From assembly GCA_938014855.1 (NCBI GenBank), contig CALLQM010000149.1:1-26328 (forward strand): a stretch of DNA of 26,328 bases, read 5' to 3'. A program made the position numbers and the translations under genes. How positions within the stretch are numbered: the first letter of the stretch is position 1; each line of letters opens with the position of its first letter. Positions 1 to 7,800 of the stretch are shown here, one piece after another. The DNA is from an uncultured Clostridia bacterium (lineage in GTDB: Bacteria; Bacillota; Clostridia; Oscillospirales; Ruminococcaceae). A model generated the notes under the pieces. It saw only the letters and a program-made list of their open reading frames with translations, was not told the DNA's origin and ran no database searches.

Positions 1-572
1 CGTTCCCCGTTCATATCGGCGCCGTATACCCAAACGCCTTGTTTTTTCAGTTCTTTTATGGTTGCAACCAAATTGGTAACGCGTACCACCGGGAGATGCT
101 CGACCGCACCGGCGCTCGTCCGTCCAACGATTGGTGTCAGACCTACACCACCTCGTTTTGGAATAATGATTCCATGTGCACCGGCTGCTTCTGCAGTACG
201 AATAATCGCACCGAGATTGTGCGGATCCTCAATCGAATCTGCAATCAAAATAAAAGGCGGAGCATCTCCTGCTTTTGCAAAAATATCGGCAAGTTCACTG
301 TAATGGAATGCCGCCGCCTGCGCGATAACACCCTGATGATTCAGCCCGTTTGCCAAATTGTCTAGTTTTTTAATATCAACTTTTTTCACCGGTACACCGG
401 ATTTTTTTGCCATAGCAACAATGCGCGAAATGGGCTGCCCTTTCGCGGGTGTATCGTCACATATATAAACACTCTCTACCTGACGCGATCCCTTTAGCAA
501 TTCCACAACGGCATTGCGTCCTATCACAAGGGTGTCGTCCTCACGATCCAATTTGGGGTTGGAATTTCCCAT
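1..572 (-). CDS. rlmB: 23S rRNA 2'-O-ribose methyltransferase RlmB (TrmH/SpoU family), N-terminal 190 codons, cut by window edge
   Basis: Reading leftward from ATG at 572, the frame is open to the window edge. Residues 15-90 form the SpoU substrate-binding region (VIGRNAVVELL, then GLNHQGVIAQ). The SPOUT methyltransferase domain follows, with the motif-1 stretch DSIEDPHNLGAIIRTAEAAG and the RlmB-typical SAGAVEHLPVVRV, where SAM binding and trefoil-knot formation take place. By family the enzyme methylates a guanosine ribose in the 23S peptidyl-transferase loop (G2251 in E. coli numbering). Start choice is supported by AGGAGG at 585-580, seven nucleotides upstream. The C-terminal part of the knot, about 60-70 residues, lies outside the window. 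TrmH-family tRNA methyltransferases are similar, but the SAGAVEHLPV motif favours RlmB. Confidence 0.93.
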   Translation of the reverse strand, partial: MGNSNPKLDREDDTLVIGRNAVVELLKGSRQVESVYICDDTPAKGQPISRIVAMAKKSGVPVKKVDIKKLDNLANGLNHQGVIAQAAAFHYSELADIFAKAGDAPPFILIADSIEDPHNLGAIIRTAEAAGAHGIIIPKRGGVGLTPIVGRTSAGAVEHLPVVRVTNLVATIKELKKQGVWVYGADMNGE

Positions 573-634
573 TGAGTATCCTCCTGTATCTTGATCCGGT
601 TAAACCGATTCTTATTATGTTCTATACAGAAGAT

Positions 635-645
635 ATTATAGCATA
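635..645 (-). promoter_or_regulatory. Extended -10 promoter for rlmB
   Basis: On the minus strand TATGCTATAAT gives a TG-extended consensus -10, about 63 bases before the rlmB start and downstream of the terminator of the preceding minus-strand gene. There is no convincing -35, which fits an extended -10 promoter. Confidence 0.45.
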
Positions 646-683
646 GCAATATACCGGATACCAGTCATTGACAATTGATTTTG

Positions 684-709
684 TAAAAATTTGCAGATTG
701 TTTGCAAAT
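684..709 (-). terminator. Intrinsic terminator of the small tail-anchored protein gene
   Basis: On the minus strand, just after the stop codon at 714, ATTTGCA and TGCAAAT form a 7-bp stem with a 7-nt loop, followed by TTTT. The stem is AT-rich, so termination may be partial. Confidence 0.5.
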
Positions 710-713
710 CCTG

Positions 714-977
714 TCAAAATAAAAAGAATAAACATGCAATTCCGGCGCCGCCAACTGCTGCAAGCACAATTTTAATCGTATCACTAAGCTTGTTACCGCT
801 TTTTTTTGGGTCGGACGGATGGTAGTTTATTTGAGAAAGGTATTCTCCGGCACGTTCTTTGAGCATGGCTTTATCTTCACTTTGTGCGGGAACCCTTAAA
901 AACAGGATTGCTTTTTCGAAATAACGGTTATCGGTGTGCACCACTTCAATCACCTTCTGGCTGACCCCTTTGAGCAT
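714..977 (-). CDS. Small tail-anchored protein of unknown function (87 aa)
   Basis: I do not recognise a family. The protein has a soluble N-terminal part (residues 1-50) with a short beta-like stretch (KVIEVVHTDNRYFEKAILFLRV) and charged residues. A polar linker rich in Ser/Lys/Pro follows, then one hydrophobic segment at about residues 66-87 (IVLAAVGGAGIACLFFLF) that ends the protein. It is therefore probably a tail-anchored membrane protein facing the cytoplasm. ATG at 977 follows AGAGGTG at a sensible distance. It lies upstream of rlmB in the same direction but is separated from it by a weak terminator and a candidate rlmB promoter. The good ribosome binding site and protein-like composition support a real gene. 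Confidence 0.7.
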   Translation of the reverse strand: MLKGVSQKVIEVVHTDNRYFEKAILFLRVPAQSEDKAMLKERAGEYLSQINYHPSDPKKSGNKLSDTIKIVLAAVGGAGIACLFFLF

Positions 978-1349
978 CCTTTTTCACCTCTTCATACAGA
1001 TTATTACAGATTGTAATGCGGTACTATTTTTCGCGGTAAGGGCTAATTTATTCTTATGTCAACCGCCATTTTCAACAAAAATGTATTCTGTCGGCAAAAC
1101 CGCAATTATACGTTGGGTAATGTTGAAATGTTGAAAACTAGAGGTTGAAATTTAAAATAATGTTGAAAACTCTGTGGAAACTGTTAGTAACTTGACGATA
1201 TAGCCGTGTTTTATGCGGGGGAAATCTTTCACCAACTCATATTTACACATGTTGAGAGTTAAAAAATGAAATTACTGTTAGTATTGTAAAATAAATTTTA
1301 TAAAAGAAAATTTTGTATATCCTGCATTAATTTGTTCACATATTTTTGT
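978..1349. other. AT-rich divergent intergenic region with clustered GTTGAAA words
   Basis: No gene is seen between the minus-strand small protein and the plus-strand glycosylase. The word TGTTGAAA occurs at 1121-1128, 1129-1136 and 1161-1168, a related GGTTGAAA at 1143-1150, and the inverse TTTTCAACA at 1069-1077. On the minus strand TTGACA (1062-1057) could be a -35 for the small protein gene, but no good -10 follows. Confidence 0.4.
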
Positions 1350-1377
1350 TTGAATTCGTCACGCGATTTGATATAAT
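1350..1377 (+). promoter_or_regulatory. Sigma-A type promoter for the OGG-type glycosylase gene
   Basis: TTGAAT at 1350-1355 and a perfect TATAAT at 1372-1377 are separated by 16 bases and lie 38 bases before the TTG start codon. Confidence 0.6.
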
Positions 1378-1414
1378 AAAGTGAAAAATCCAAAACGACC
1401 GGAGGGAACCGACC

Positions 1415-2275
1415 TTGACAGGAATTGACAGCAAAATGAACATAAAAAATGTATCAGGCGGCATCTTATTACAGGATTGCGCTGATTTCGACTTAAAACA
1501 GACGCTTTGTTGTGGACAGGCGTTTCGGTGGAAAGAGTTGGACGATGGGAGCTTTCTAGGCATCGTGGGCGAAAAAAGTGGTCATATTTCACAAATTCCA
1601 CAAGGAATCCTATTTTACGACATCGACCAAGCGGAATTTGAACAGGTTTGGTACGATTATTTTGATTTAGGACGAAATTATGCAAAAGTGAAAAAACAGC
1701 TTTCATCCGACCCTATTTTTTCAAAGGCGATTACATATGCTCCCGGTCTTCGAGTTCTTAAGCAGGATCGCTGGGAAGCACTCTGCTCCTTTATTATCAG
1801 TCAAAACAATAATGTAAAACGAATCCAGGGAATTGTGCAACGGCTTTGCGAAACATTCGGACAACCGCTTGGAAACGATTTTTATATGTTTCCATCCGCG
1901 CAGGTATTGGCGGCCGCGTCATTACAGGATTTGGCACCGCTGCGCGCCGGATTCCGTGCGAAATATCTGTTGGATGCGGCGCAAAAAGTTGCTTCAGGTG
2001 AAGTACGAATCGAGCAGCTGACGGAAATGCCGATCGAGGAAGCAAGGACGGAATTGATGAAAATCAAAGGTGTCGGCATCAAAGTTGCCGAATGTGCACT
2101 GCTTTACGGCTGCGGCAGGATGGAATGTTTCCCGGTGGATGTGTGGATCAAGCGCGCAATGGAGAGTCTATTTCCAAATGGTCTGCCTGCATGTGCGCAG
2201 GATTGTGCTGGAATTGCTCAGCAATATCTCTTTCATTATGTCCGAACCTGCCCGGATGCACTCAACAGGAATTGA
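1415..2275 (+). CDS. ogg: OGG1-family 8-oxoguanine DNA glycosylase / AP lyase
   Basis: This base-excision repair enzyme removes oxidised guanine from DNA and then cleaves the strand by beta-elimination. The 286-residue protein opens with the OGG N-terminal domain (DFDLKQTLCCGQAFRW, about residues 24-39). The helical HhH-GPD core follows: FIISQNNNVKRI at 127-138 and the helix-hairpin-helix IKGVGIKVAECALL at 217-230. By alignment with human OGG1, K223 is the Schiff-base lysine and D242 (in FPVDVW) the catalytic aspartate, so it looks active. I chose TTG at 1415 because GGAGGG at 1401-1406 sits 8 nt upstream; ATG at 1436 has no comparable site. Bacterial members are often annotated DNA-3-methyladenine glycosylase, but the motifs are OGG-like. 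Confidence 0.9.
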   Translation: MTGIDSKMNIKNVSGGILLQDCADFDLKQTLCCGQAFRWKELDDGSFLGIVGEKSGHISQIPQGILFYDIDQAEFEQVWYDYFDLGRNYAKVKKQLSSDPIFSKAITYAPGLRVLKQDRWEALCSFIISQNNNVKRIQGIVQRLCETFGQPLGNDFYMFPSAQVLAAASLQDLAPLRAGFRAKYLLDAAQKVASGEVRIEQLTEMPIEEARTELMKIKGVGIKVAECALLYGCGRMECFPVDVWIKRAMESLFPNGLPACAQDCAGIAQQYLFHYVRTCPDALNRN

Positions 2276-2299
2276 CATTATACGACAGTGCATTATAAT
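2272..2299 (+). promoter_or_regulatory. Consensus promoter overlapping the glycosylase stop codon
   Basis: TTGACA at 2272-2277 and TATAAT at 2294-2299 match the consensus exactly with a 16-bp spacer. The -35 hexamer contains the glycosylase TGA stop (2273-2275). It should drive the membrane-anchored protein gene starting at 2350. Confidence 0.75.
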
Positions 2300-2349
2300 G
2301 AAACTAGGATGGTAGAATCTGCCTAAACTTGATAAAAGGCGGTGTCAGC

Positions 2350-3123
2350 ATGACTTTCGCACAATTTCGACGCATGAAGCCCAAATATCGAATGCGGCTG
2401 CTTATGGTAGCGGCAGCGGTCCTGCTTGTATTTATAGGTATCCTGTATGCAATTTCATTTAGTGTGTCCGCAATTCGGATGAAACTGAATACCACGGAAC
2501 TCAAAGATACAGCGGTTGTTTCTGTTTTGGAAAAAGAAAGCATGGGCAAAATTTTTGAGGTCATCAAACCCAGCAAGAATGAAAATGTTTTTGTTTTAGA
2601 CAGTAGACTAACCTGTGATGAAACCGGTAAAGTGACAGAACTGGAAATGCATCTAGCAAATTTGGTGGATGAAAAGCAGACTGACTATTGGATTCTTACT
2701 GCAAAAAAGGAACGCGTAAAACTGCGTAAAGAAAAAACTGTGTATGATAATATGAAATCGCTTAGCATGCGCAAGGTGGAACTCAAAAATTATTATCCTG
2801 CACTCTCAAGAATCCCTGTTTCATATCTGAGATCGGAGTGCCCTGTGGGGAAGGGCGGCAGTTATGTGTTTTCAGATCAATTTGACAACAACCGCAATCC
2901 AGAATTTGCGGATCAGCTTGTAAATGGTATGGCCGGCTTATGGGTGTCCGAAACCGGCGCAGTGTCTTCGTTTTCCGACACGTTTGTGCCGCCGAGTTTA
3001 TGTGCGCCGACTGTGGTGACGGTAAATGCGGCTGATCCCCAAAATAAAAAAAAGAAAGTGGTATTGCTTCCTCCTGAGGAAAAATATGTGTTACTACTCA
3101 AGTGTGCCCCGTATTCTTCTTAA
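2350..3123 (+). CDS. Membrane-anchored extracytoplasmic protein of unknown function (257 aa)
   Basis: I do not recognise a family. A short basic N-terminus (MTFAQFRRMKPKYRMR) precedes one hydrophobic segment at about residues 17-38 (LLMVAAAVLLVFIGILYAIS). The remaining 215 residues should lie outside the membrane by the positive-inside rule. That part is a mixed alpha/beta sequence rich in Lys, Glu and Val without a clear motif. The frame is open from TTG at 2329, but ATG at 2350 is the likely start, with AAAAGGCGG at 2334-2342 as ribosome binding site. A consensus promoter precedes it and a strong terminator follows 25 bases after the stop, so it is a single-gene transcript. It may be a signal-anchor protein or a lipid-free secreted one; no lipobox is seen. 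Confidence 0.8.
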   Translation: MTFAQFRRMKPKYRMRLLMVAAAVLLVFIGILYAISFSVSAIRMKLNTTELKDTAVVSVLEKESMGKIFEVIKPSKNENVFVLDSRLTCDETGKVTELEMHLANLVDEKQTDYWILTAKKERVKLRKEKTVYDNMKSLSMRKVELKNYYPALSRIPVSYLRSECPVGKGGSYVFSDQFDNNRNPEFADQLVNGMAGLWVSETGAVSSFSDTFVPPSLCAPTVVTVNAADPQNKKKKVVLLPPEEKYVLLLKCAPYSS

Positions 3124-3147
3124 TAAAAGATCATATGGTTTTATGTT

Positions 3148-3195
3148 AATTCCGCAAAAGGTCCGAATGGATGGACTTTTTGCGGAATTGTTTTT
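3148..3195 (+). terminator. Strong intrinsic terminator
   Basis: A 17-bp stem (3148-3164 with 3173-3189, one G-U pair), an 8-nt loop and a T run at 3191-3195 follow the gene ending at 3123. Confidence 0.88.
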
Positions 3196-3273
3196 ATGGA
3201 TGTGAACATAGTATGATGCCGCGCCGCGTATAGATAGATAGGACAGTTTTAAGGAGAAATAGGAGGGAATCAA

Positions 3274-3768
3274 GTGTTTACAATATCTGTAAGAATCACC
3301 AAAAAGCAAATTGCGGTTGCGGCGGCGGTTTTTGTAATTGCATTGGCCAGCGGGATCGGAATCAATGCCGCGCTGACAAGGCTGTCTTCTGCTCCAAAGG
3401 AAACCTCTGCGGCGGCAAAAATTGAAAAGACACATGGTAAAACCAGCGACCAGCGTGTCAAATTTCTCGAATCGTTTGGATGGGAAGTGGATCCCGAAGA
3501 AGTCGAAATTGTAGAAGTAATGATTCCAAAAGAAGAGGATGAAGTATTTAGCAATTATAATGATATACAAAAACAACAAGGCTGTGATTTAGCAAAATAC
3601 GCAGGCAAACGATGCAAACGATACAGTTACAATATTTTAAATTACCCGGATGGCAGTGAAGATATTCGAGCAAATGTGGTGGTTTATAATGGAAAAATCA
3701 TAGGTGGAGATGTGTGTTCGTTAAAACTTGACGGATTTATGCATGGATTTGCTATTGAAAACGATTGA
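3274..3768 (+). CDS. DUF4830-type secreted or membrane-anchored protein
   Basis: The 164-residue protein has a basic start and a hydrophobic helix at about residues 11-33 (IAVAAAVFVIALASGIGINAA), either signal peptide or anchor. A Ser/Ala/Lys-rich linker follows, then a compact domain. The domain carries VKFLESFGWEVDPEEVE, a conserved middle with YNDIQKQQGCDLAKYAGKRC, and a C-terminal strand pattern ending in GGDVCSLKLDGFMHGF. I recall this pattern as DUF4830, common in Ruminococcaceae-like Clostridia and of unknown function; this was not checked by search. GTG at 3274 is chosen because AGGAGGG at 3261-3267 lies 6 nt upstream. It is isolated between a terminator and the next promoter, so neighbours give no functional hint. 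Confidence 0.82.
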   Translation: MFTISVRITKKQIAVAAAVFVIALASGIGINAALTRLSSAPKETSAAAKIEKTHGKTSDQRVKFLESFGWEVDPEEVEIVEVMIPKEEDEVFSNYNDIQKQQGCDLAKYAGKRCKRYSYNILNYPDGSEDIRANVVVYNGKIIGGDVCSLKLDGFMHGFAIEND

Positions 3769-3793
3769 AATTGAATGATAAGTATGTTACAAT
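3765..3793 (+). promoter_or_regulatory. Promoter for the RsuA-family gene
   Basis: TTGAAA at 3765-3770 and TACAAT at 3788-3793 are spaced by 17 bases; each matches the consensus at five of six positions. It overlaps the end of the DUF4830 gene and predicts a leader of about 130 nt. Confidence 0.5.
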
Positions 3794-3849
3794 TTGGGCA
3801 TTATAACAAATACAGCAAAAATGCAAGAGAACATTAAGAGATAATGAAC

Positions 3850-3883
3850 AAAACGCCGGAGGAAGTTTGTCCGCCGGTGTTTT
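3850..3883 (+). terminator. Hairpin in the leader of the RsuA-family gene, terminator or attenuator
   Basis: AAAACGCCGG (3850-3859) pairs with CCGGTGTTTT (3874-3883) with one G-U pair, and GGA/TCC extends the stem inside the loop. If the TTTT is read as the tail, this is a GC-rich terminator. It ends the DUF4830 transcript or, given the promoter at 3765, partly attenuates the downstream gene. Confidence 0.45.
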
Positions 3884-3929
3884 GGAATCAAATTTGTGTT
3901 TTTTTGCACAAGCTGATATGAGGGATTAC

Positions 3930-4697
3930 ATGACTTTTCAAAAAGGGAGTGAGCGGCTGGATAAAGCAATTGCCTCGCAGACGTCTCTTTCCCGCAAGGA
4001 TGTGCATCGGCTGATGAGCCGGGGACAAATTCTTGTCAATGGCGTATGTGTACGCAGTTTTGCTGCCAAGGTAAACATGGAATACGACAATGTTGTGGTC
4101 GACGGGCAGTCAATCCAGCTCAAAAAGTACAGTTATCTAATGCTTAACAAACCAAAAGGCGTTGTAAGTGCTACAAGTGATTTGGTTCTGCCAACTGTAA
4201 TCGATCTTGTGCCGCAGGAATTGCGGCGAAAGGGTTTGTTTCCGGCAGGGCGGCTTGATAAAGATACGCAGGGATTTGTGCTGATTACAAACGACGGGGA
4301 TTTTGCGCATCGAATTCTTTCCCCAAAAAGCCATGTCCCAAAAGTCTATACCGCCCAGCTGGATCAGCCATTCGATCAATCCGTGATCGAGGCATTTGCC
4401 AATGGGGTGGCACTGAAAGCGGACAAGCACGAAAAAGCCGATGAAACCGGAAAGAGCGTATGCATGCCGGCAAAGCTGGAACCGGTCGGCGGTGATTGGA
4501 GCGTTGGACGTGTTGTGATTCGGCAGGGAATGTATCATCAAGTACGGCGGATGTTTACCGCTTGCGGATTCGAAGTGGTTGCGCTCAAACGTGAACAAAT
4601 CGGAGGTTTGGTGTTAGACCCTGCTTTGCAGGAAGGAGCATGCAGGGAAATTACGGAACAAGAAAAACGTTTCATTGTGCAGGAAAAGCCGGAATAA
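3930..4697 (+). CDS. RsuA/RluB-family rRNA pseudouridine synthase
   Basis: The enzyme isomerises a specific uridine in ribosomal RNA. The 255-residue protein has an N-terminal S4 RNA-binding domain (RLDKAIASQTSLSRKDVHRL at about 9-28, then ILVNG) and a pseudouridine synthase domain. The latter has the catalytic GRLDKDTQGFVLITNDGD with Asp110, and the family-typical MYHQVRRMF near the C-terminus. The frame is open upstream to 3867, but GAGGGA sits 5 nt before ATG 3930, while ATG 3918 lacks a site. Length and motifs match the RsuA/RluB group. Whether the target is 16S U516 or a 23S site cannot be told from sequence. No downstream partner is obvious. Confidence 0.9.
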   Translation: MTFQKGSERLDKAIASQTSLSRKDVHRLMSRGQILVNGVCVRSFAAKVNMEYDNVVVDGQSIQLKKYSYLMLNKPKGVVSATSDLVLPTVIDLVPQELRRKGLFPAGRLDKDTQGFVLITNDGDFAHRILSPKSHVPKVYTAQLDQPFDQSVIEAFANGVALKADKHEKADETGKSVCMPAKLEPVGGDWSVGRVVIRQGMYHQVRRMFTACGFEVVALKREQIGGLVLDPALQEGACREITEQEKRFIVQEKPE

Positions 4698-5036
4698 GCT
4701 TGTTTTCCAAATTCAAACTTGTAAATTGGAGTATGCTGCTGAAAAAATTTCAAAATTTTGTCACACATTTTTATAAATAGGGTAGTATGATAAAACAAAG
4801 TCAGTTTGACAGCATTTCTTCAAAAAAGTAGGGAAACATAATTATTCCACAACAAAGATGCGAAATCATGTTGCAAATTATACAAATTTGTTGTAAAATA
4901 TTCGTATTAGCTTGTTGGAATTAAAATGCAGATGTTCTCGCCATATAAAAAGGCGGACAAGCTACGGTAAAAAGTTGGGTGCTGATCGTTTGTGCCCAGC
5001 TGGAGATATAATATTACGAGTGAAGAGGGGATAGAA
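4698..5036 (+). other. Long AT-rich leader upstream of the CdaR-like regulator
   Basis: No gene is seen in these 339 bases. They hold one candidate promoter (4871-4899). About 130 bases of predicted leader follow, containing a GGCGG-rich stretch at 4951-4956 and an imperfect hairpin at about 4976-5002 with several G-U pairs. I do not recognise a known riboswitch. Confidence 0.4.
4871..4899 (+). promoter_or_regulatory. Candidate promoter of the regulator-ftsEX cluster
   Basis: TTGCAA at 4871-4876 and TAAAAT at 4894-4899 are separated by 17 bases. It is the best promoter match upstream of the cluster that starts at 5037. Confidence 0.45.
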
Positions 5037-6122
5037 ATGTCAAACAGGCTTTTTCAGGGAATCGTTCATCAGATGAGGGATTGTATCGACCGGGTCATTG
5101 GCGTTGTGGATGACAGTGCCACCATTATTTCCTGCAGCGATTTGACAAAAATCGGTGAAACCTGTGAATTTTTTGCGCTTGATGCCGGGGATTCAAATGA
5201 GGTATTTGTCCGTGACGGATATACCTACAAGCCTTTTGGCAGCAAAATGAAGCCGGAATTTGCAGTTTTTGTCGAAGGAGTCGACGAACCTGCGGCAAAA
5301 TATTGCAGCCTTCTGGCAATTTCGCTTTCATCCATCAAGCAATACTATGATGAGAAATATGACAGGAATAATTTTATCAAGAATGTTATTCTCGATAATA
5401 TTCTGCCTGGAGATATTTACGTCAAAGCCCGTGAACTGCATTTTAATACCGATTCGACCCGCGTTGTTCTGTTAATCCGCATCGTTGCATCCAATGATAT
5501 TTCCGCGTTCGATGTGATTCAGAACTTGTTCCCGGACAAGCAGAAAGATTTCGTTTTCAATATTTCGGAAAGCGATATTGTGCTTGTGAAGGAAACAAAA
5601 CCGGGTATCGACAGCAAAGACTTGGAAAAATTGGCTCGCTCGATTGTGGATACGCTGGGCAGCGAATTCTATACCAAGGTAGTGGTCGGCATCGGCACTT
5701 CGATTGTCGGTGTGAAAGATCTTGCGCGCAGTTTTAAAGAAGCACAGGTTGCTTTGGAAGTTGGAAAAGTATTCGATACGGAACGGTCAATTGTCAGCTA
5801 TGATAATCTTGGAATTGCCCGTTTGGTTTATCAGCTTCCGACAACTCTCTGCGATATGTTCCTGCGGGAAGTGTTTAGAAAAGGTTCTATCGATAGTCTC
5901 GATCATGAGACCCTGTTTACCATTCAAAAATTCTTTGAAAACAATTTGAATGTATCCGAAACATCTCGTAAACTGTTTGTTCATAGAAACACGCTTGTTT
6001 ACAGGCTGGAAAAAATTAAAAAATTAACGGGACTTGACCTTAGGGAATTTGACCATGCGATTATCTTTAAAGTCGCTCTTATGGTTAAGAAATACCTGAC
6101 GGCAAATCCGGTGAAATATTAA
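5037..6122 (+). CDS. CdaR/PucR-family transcriptional regulator
   Basis: The 361-residue protein ends in the helix-turn-helix typical of PucR/CdaR proteins (NVSETSRKLFVHRNTLVYRL, about residues 304-323, then EKIKKLTGLDL). The middle (about 115-270) has the GGDEF-like fold pattern of CdaR proteins, and the N-terminal 100 residues are a possible ligand-sensing region. There is no signal peptide, so it acts in the cytoplasm on DNA. ATG 5037 is chosen over the upstream open frame because AGAGGGG at 5024-5030 lies 6 nt before it. It is 45 bases upstream of ftsE in the same direction, with no terminator between, so it is probably co-transcribed with the division cluster. Ligand and targets are unknown. 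Its placement suggests control of ftsEX or of envelope metabolism, which is inference. Confidence 0.85.
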   Translation: MSNRLFQGIVHQMRDCIDRVIGVVDDSATIISCSDLTKIGETCEFFALDAGDSNEVFVRDGYTYKPFGSKMKPEFAVFVEGVDEPAAKYCSLLAISLSSIKQYYDEKYDRNNFIKNVILDNILPGDIYVKARELHFNTDSTRVVLLIRIVASNDISAFDVIQNLFPDKQKDFVFNISESDIVLVKETKPGIDSKDLEKLARSIVDTLGSEFYTKVVVGIGTSIVGVKDLARSFKEAQVALEVGKVFDTERSIVSYDNLGIARLVYQLPTTLCDMFLREVFRKGSIDSLDHETLFTIQKFFENNLNVSETSRKLFVHRNTLVYRLEKIKKLTGLDLREFDHAIIFKVALMVKKYLTANPVKY

Positions 6123-6167
6123 TCAGAGGACCTGCTGATAACAGGCAAAATTAAAGGCGGTGTTCCA

Positions 6168-6851
6168 GTGATCGAATTTGTCAATGTCTCCAAGGTCTAT
6201 AAGACCGGGATACATGCGCTCAACAATTTTAATGTGCATATTGACAGAGGGGAATTCGTATTTGTGGTCGGTCCGTCCGGAGCGGGGAAAAGCACCTTCA
6301 TCAAGCTGCTGATGCATGAGGAAAAGCCATCCACGGGTGAAATTTATGTGAATGGTCAGAACCTTGTGAAGCTGCGCAGACGGAAGGTGCCCTATTTTCG
6401 CAGGACATTAGGAGTGGTTTTTCAGGACTTCCGATTGATTTCAAATATGAATGTTTATGAAAATGTTGCGTTTGCTTTGCGTGTTACAAATGTATCTTCG
6501 AAAGAAATACGCAGCAGAGTCCCTTACATACTTGGTTTGGTTGGTTTATCGGGAAAAGCAAAAAGCCTGCCGGAACATCTTTCCGGCGGTGAGCAGCAGC
6601 GTGTCGCTTTGGCGCGCGCGCTGGTCAATAATCCTTCGGTAATTGTTGCGGATGAACCAACCGGCAATATTGATCCAGACCTTTCTTTTGAAATCGTAGA
6701 TCTGCTCAGCGAGATCAATAAATGCGGCACTACGGTCGTGATGGTGACGCATGAGCACAGCCTTGTCTCTGAATTTAACCATCGCGTTATCACGATCGAC
6801 GAGGGTACTGTAATATCCGATAATAAATACGGGGGGTACTACGTCGAATGA
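6168..6851 (+). CDS. ftsE: Cell division ABC transporter ATP-binding protein FtsE
   Basis: FtsE is the cytoplasmic ATPase of the FtsEX complex, which converts ATP hydrolysis into activation of a peptidoglycan hydrolase outside the membrane. The 227-residue protein has all ABC motifs: Walker A GPSGAGKST (35-43), Q-loop VVFQDFRL, signature LSGGEQQRVALARAL (138-152), Walker B VIVADEP (158-164) and H-loop THEH. The N-terminus MIEFVNVSKVY is typical. The start is GTG at 6168, with AAAGGCGG at 6153-6160 as ribosome binding site. Its last codons overlap the ftsX start by four bases (ATGA), implying translational coupling. Confidence 0.97.
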   Translation: MIEFVNVSKVYKTGIHALNNFNVHIDRGEFVFVVGPSGAGKSTFIKLLMHEEKPSTGEIYVNGQNLVKLRRRKVPYFRRTLGVVFQDFRLISNMNVYENVAFALRVTNVSSKEIRSRVPYILGLVGLSGKAKSLPEHLSGGEQQRVALARALVNNPSVIVADEPTGNIDPDLSFEIVDLLSEINKCGTTVVMVTHEHSLVSEFNHRVITIDEGTVISDNKYGGYYVE

Positions 6852-7753
6852 AGGGAAGCAGTTTTGGTTATTTGATTAAAGAAGGCGCAAAAAACATTTA
6901 TGCCAATCGGATGATGTCTTTTGCGTCGATTGGTACATTGGTAGCTTGCATGCTGTTAATCGGCGGTTCCCTGCTGTTTTCTTTAAATGTAAACCAAGCG
7001 GTTGGCTATGTGGAACAGCAGAATGAAGTCGAAGTGGAATTGAATGACGAGCTGACGGATGAGCAGATCAAAGATGTCGACAAGGAAATCGCTTTGATTG
7101 ATAATATTTATGAGCAGGTATTTATTTCAAAAGAAGTGCTGATGGAAGAATTGAAGGCGCAGTCCGATGATTTGGCGATTTTGCTGGACGGACTGGAAGA
7201 AGACAATCCGTTATACAATTCCTACCGCGTAAAGGTGAAAGATTTATCGTATTTATCTGGCACGGTGATGAAATTGGAAGCAATCGAAGGAGTGTCGGAA
7301 GTTCGAGCACCGGATATGGTCGGCGAAATTATGACCAATGTCAAATATGCCGTATCTTCTGCGGGCTTTTTTATTGTTGTGATTTTGCTTGTCGTTTCTC
7401 TTGTAATTATGGGAAATACGATCAAAGTTACGGTATTTAACCGAAGAAAAGAAATTAATATCATGAAATATGTCGGCGCGACCGATGCGTTCATCCGGCT
7501 GCCTTTTTTTGTGGAAGGCTTTCTGCTTGGGCTCTTGTCCGCGCTGATTTCTTTCGGACTATTATGGGTTGGATATGATTACATACTCGGCGTTATCGCA
7601 CAAAACCCGTCCACATGGATGGCACAGGTTTACAGCAATCTGATTCCATTTGAAGAAATCTCTTTGAATTTGCTCGGTTGGTTTATGGGCGGCGGTATTT
7701 TTATCGGCGTTTTCGGGAGCATGTTCTTTGTAAACAAGTATTTGAAAGTATAG
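6848..7753 (+). CDS. ftsX: Cell division permease-like protein FtsX
   Basis: FtsX is the membrane partner of FtsE. It does not transport a solute but passes the ATPase cycle to an extracellular hydrolase. The 301-residue protein has the expected four membrane segments: one at about residues 22-47, then a 120-residue extracellular domain (VEVELNDELTDEQIKDVDKE onward), then three more at about 170-195, 218-245 and 270-295. The cytoplasmic loop FNRRKEINIMKYVGATDAFIRLPFF before the third segment is a FtsX/FtsE coupling hallmark. It overlaps ftsE by four bases and is followed after 47 bases by a secreted M23 hydrolase, its likely target. Confidence 0.96.
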   Translation: MKGSSFGYLIKEGAKNIYANRMMSFASIGTLVACMLLIGGSLLFSLNVNQAVGYVEQQNEVEVELNDELTDEQIKDVDKEIALIDNIYEQVFISKEVLMEELKAQSDDLAILLDGLEEDNPLYNSYRVKVKDLSYLSGTVMKLEAIEGVSEVRAPDMVGEIMTNVKYAVSSAGFFIVVILLVVSLVIMGNTIKVTVFNRRKEINIMKYVGATDAFIRLPFFVEGFLLGLLSALISFGLLWVGYDYILGVIAQNPSTWMAQVYSNLIPFEEISLNLLGWFMGGGIFIGVFGSMFFVNKYLKV

Positions 7754-7800
7754 CGATATACCGGAAACTAGAATTATGAAATTTGAGGGGGCAGTTTTAC

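Noticed and set aside
1121..1180. DnaA-box cluster or origin from GTTGAAAAC/TGTGGAAA words
   Set aside because: No copy matches TTATCCACA well, and dnaA, dnaN, rpmH or parAB are not nearby.
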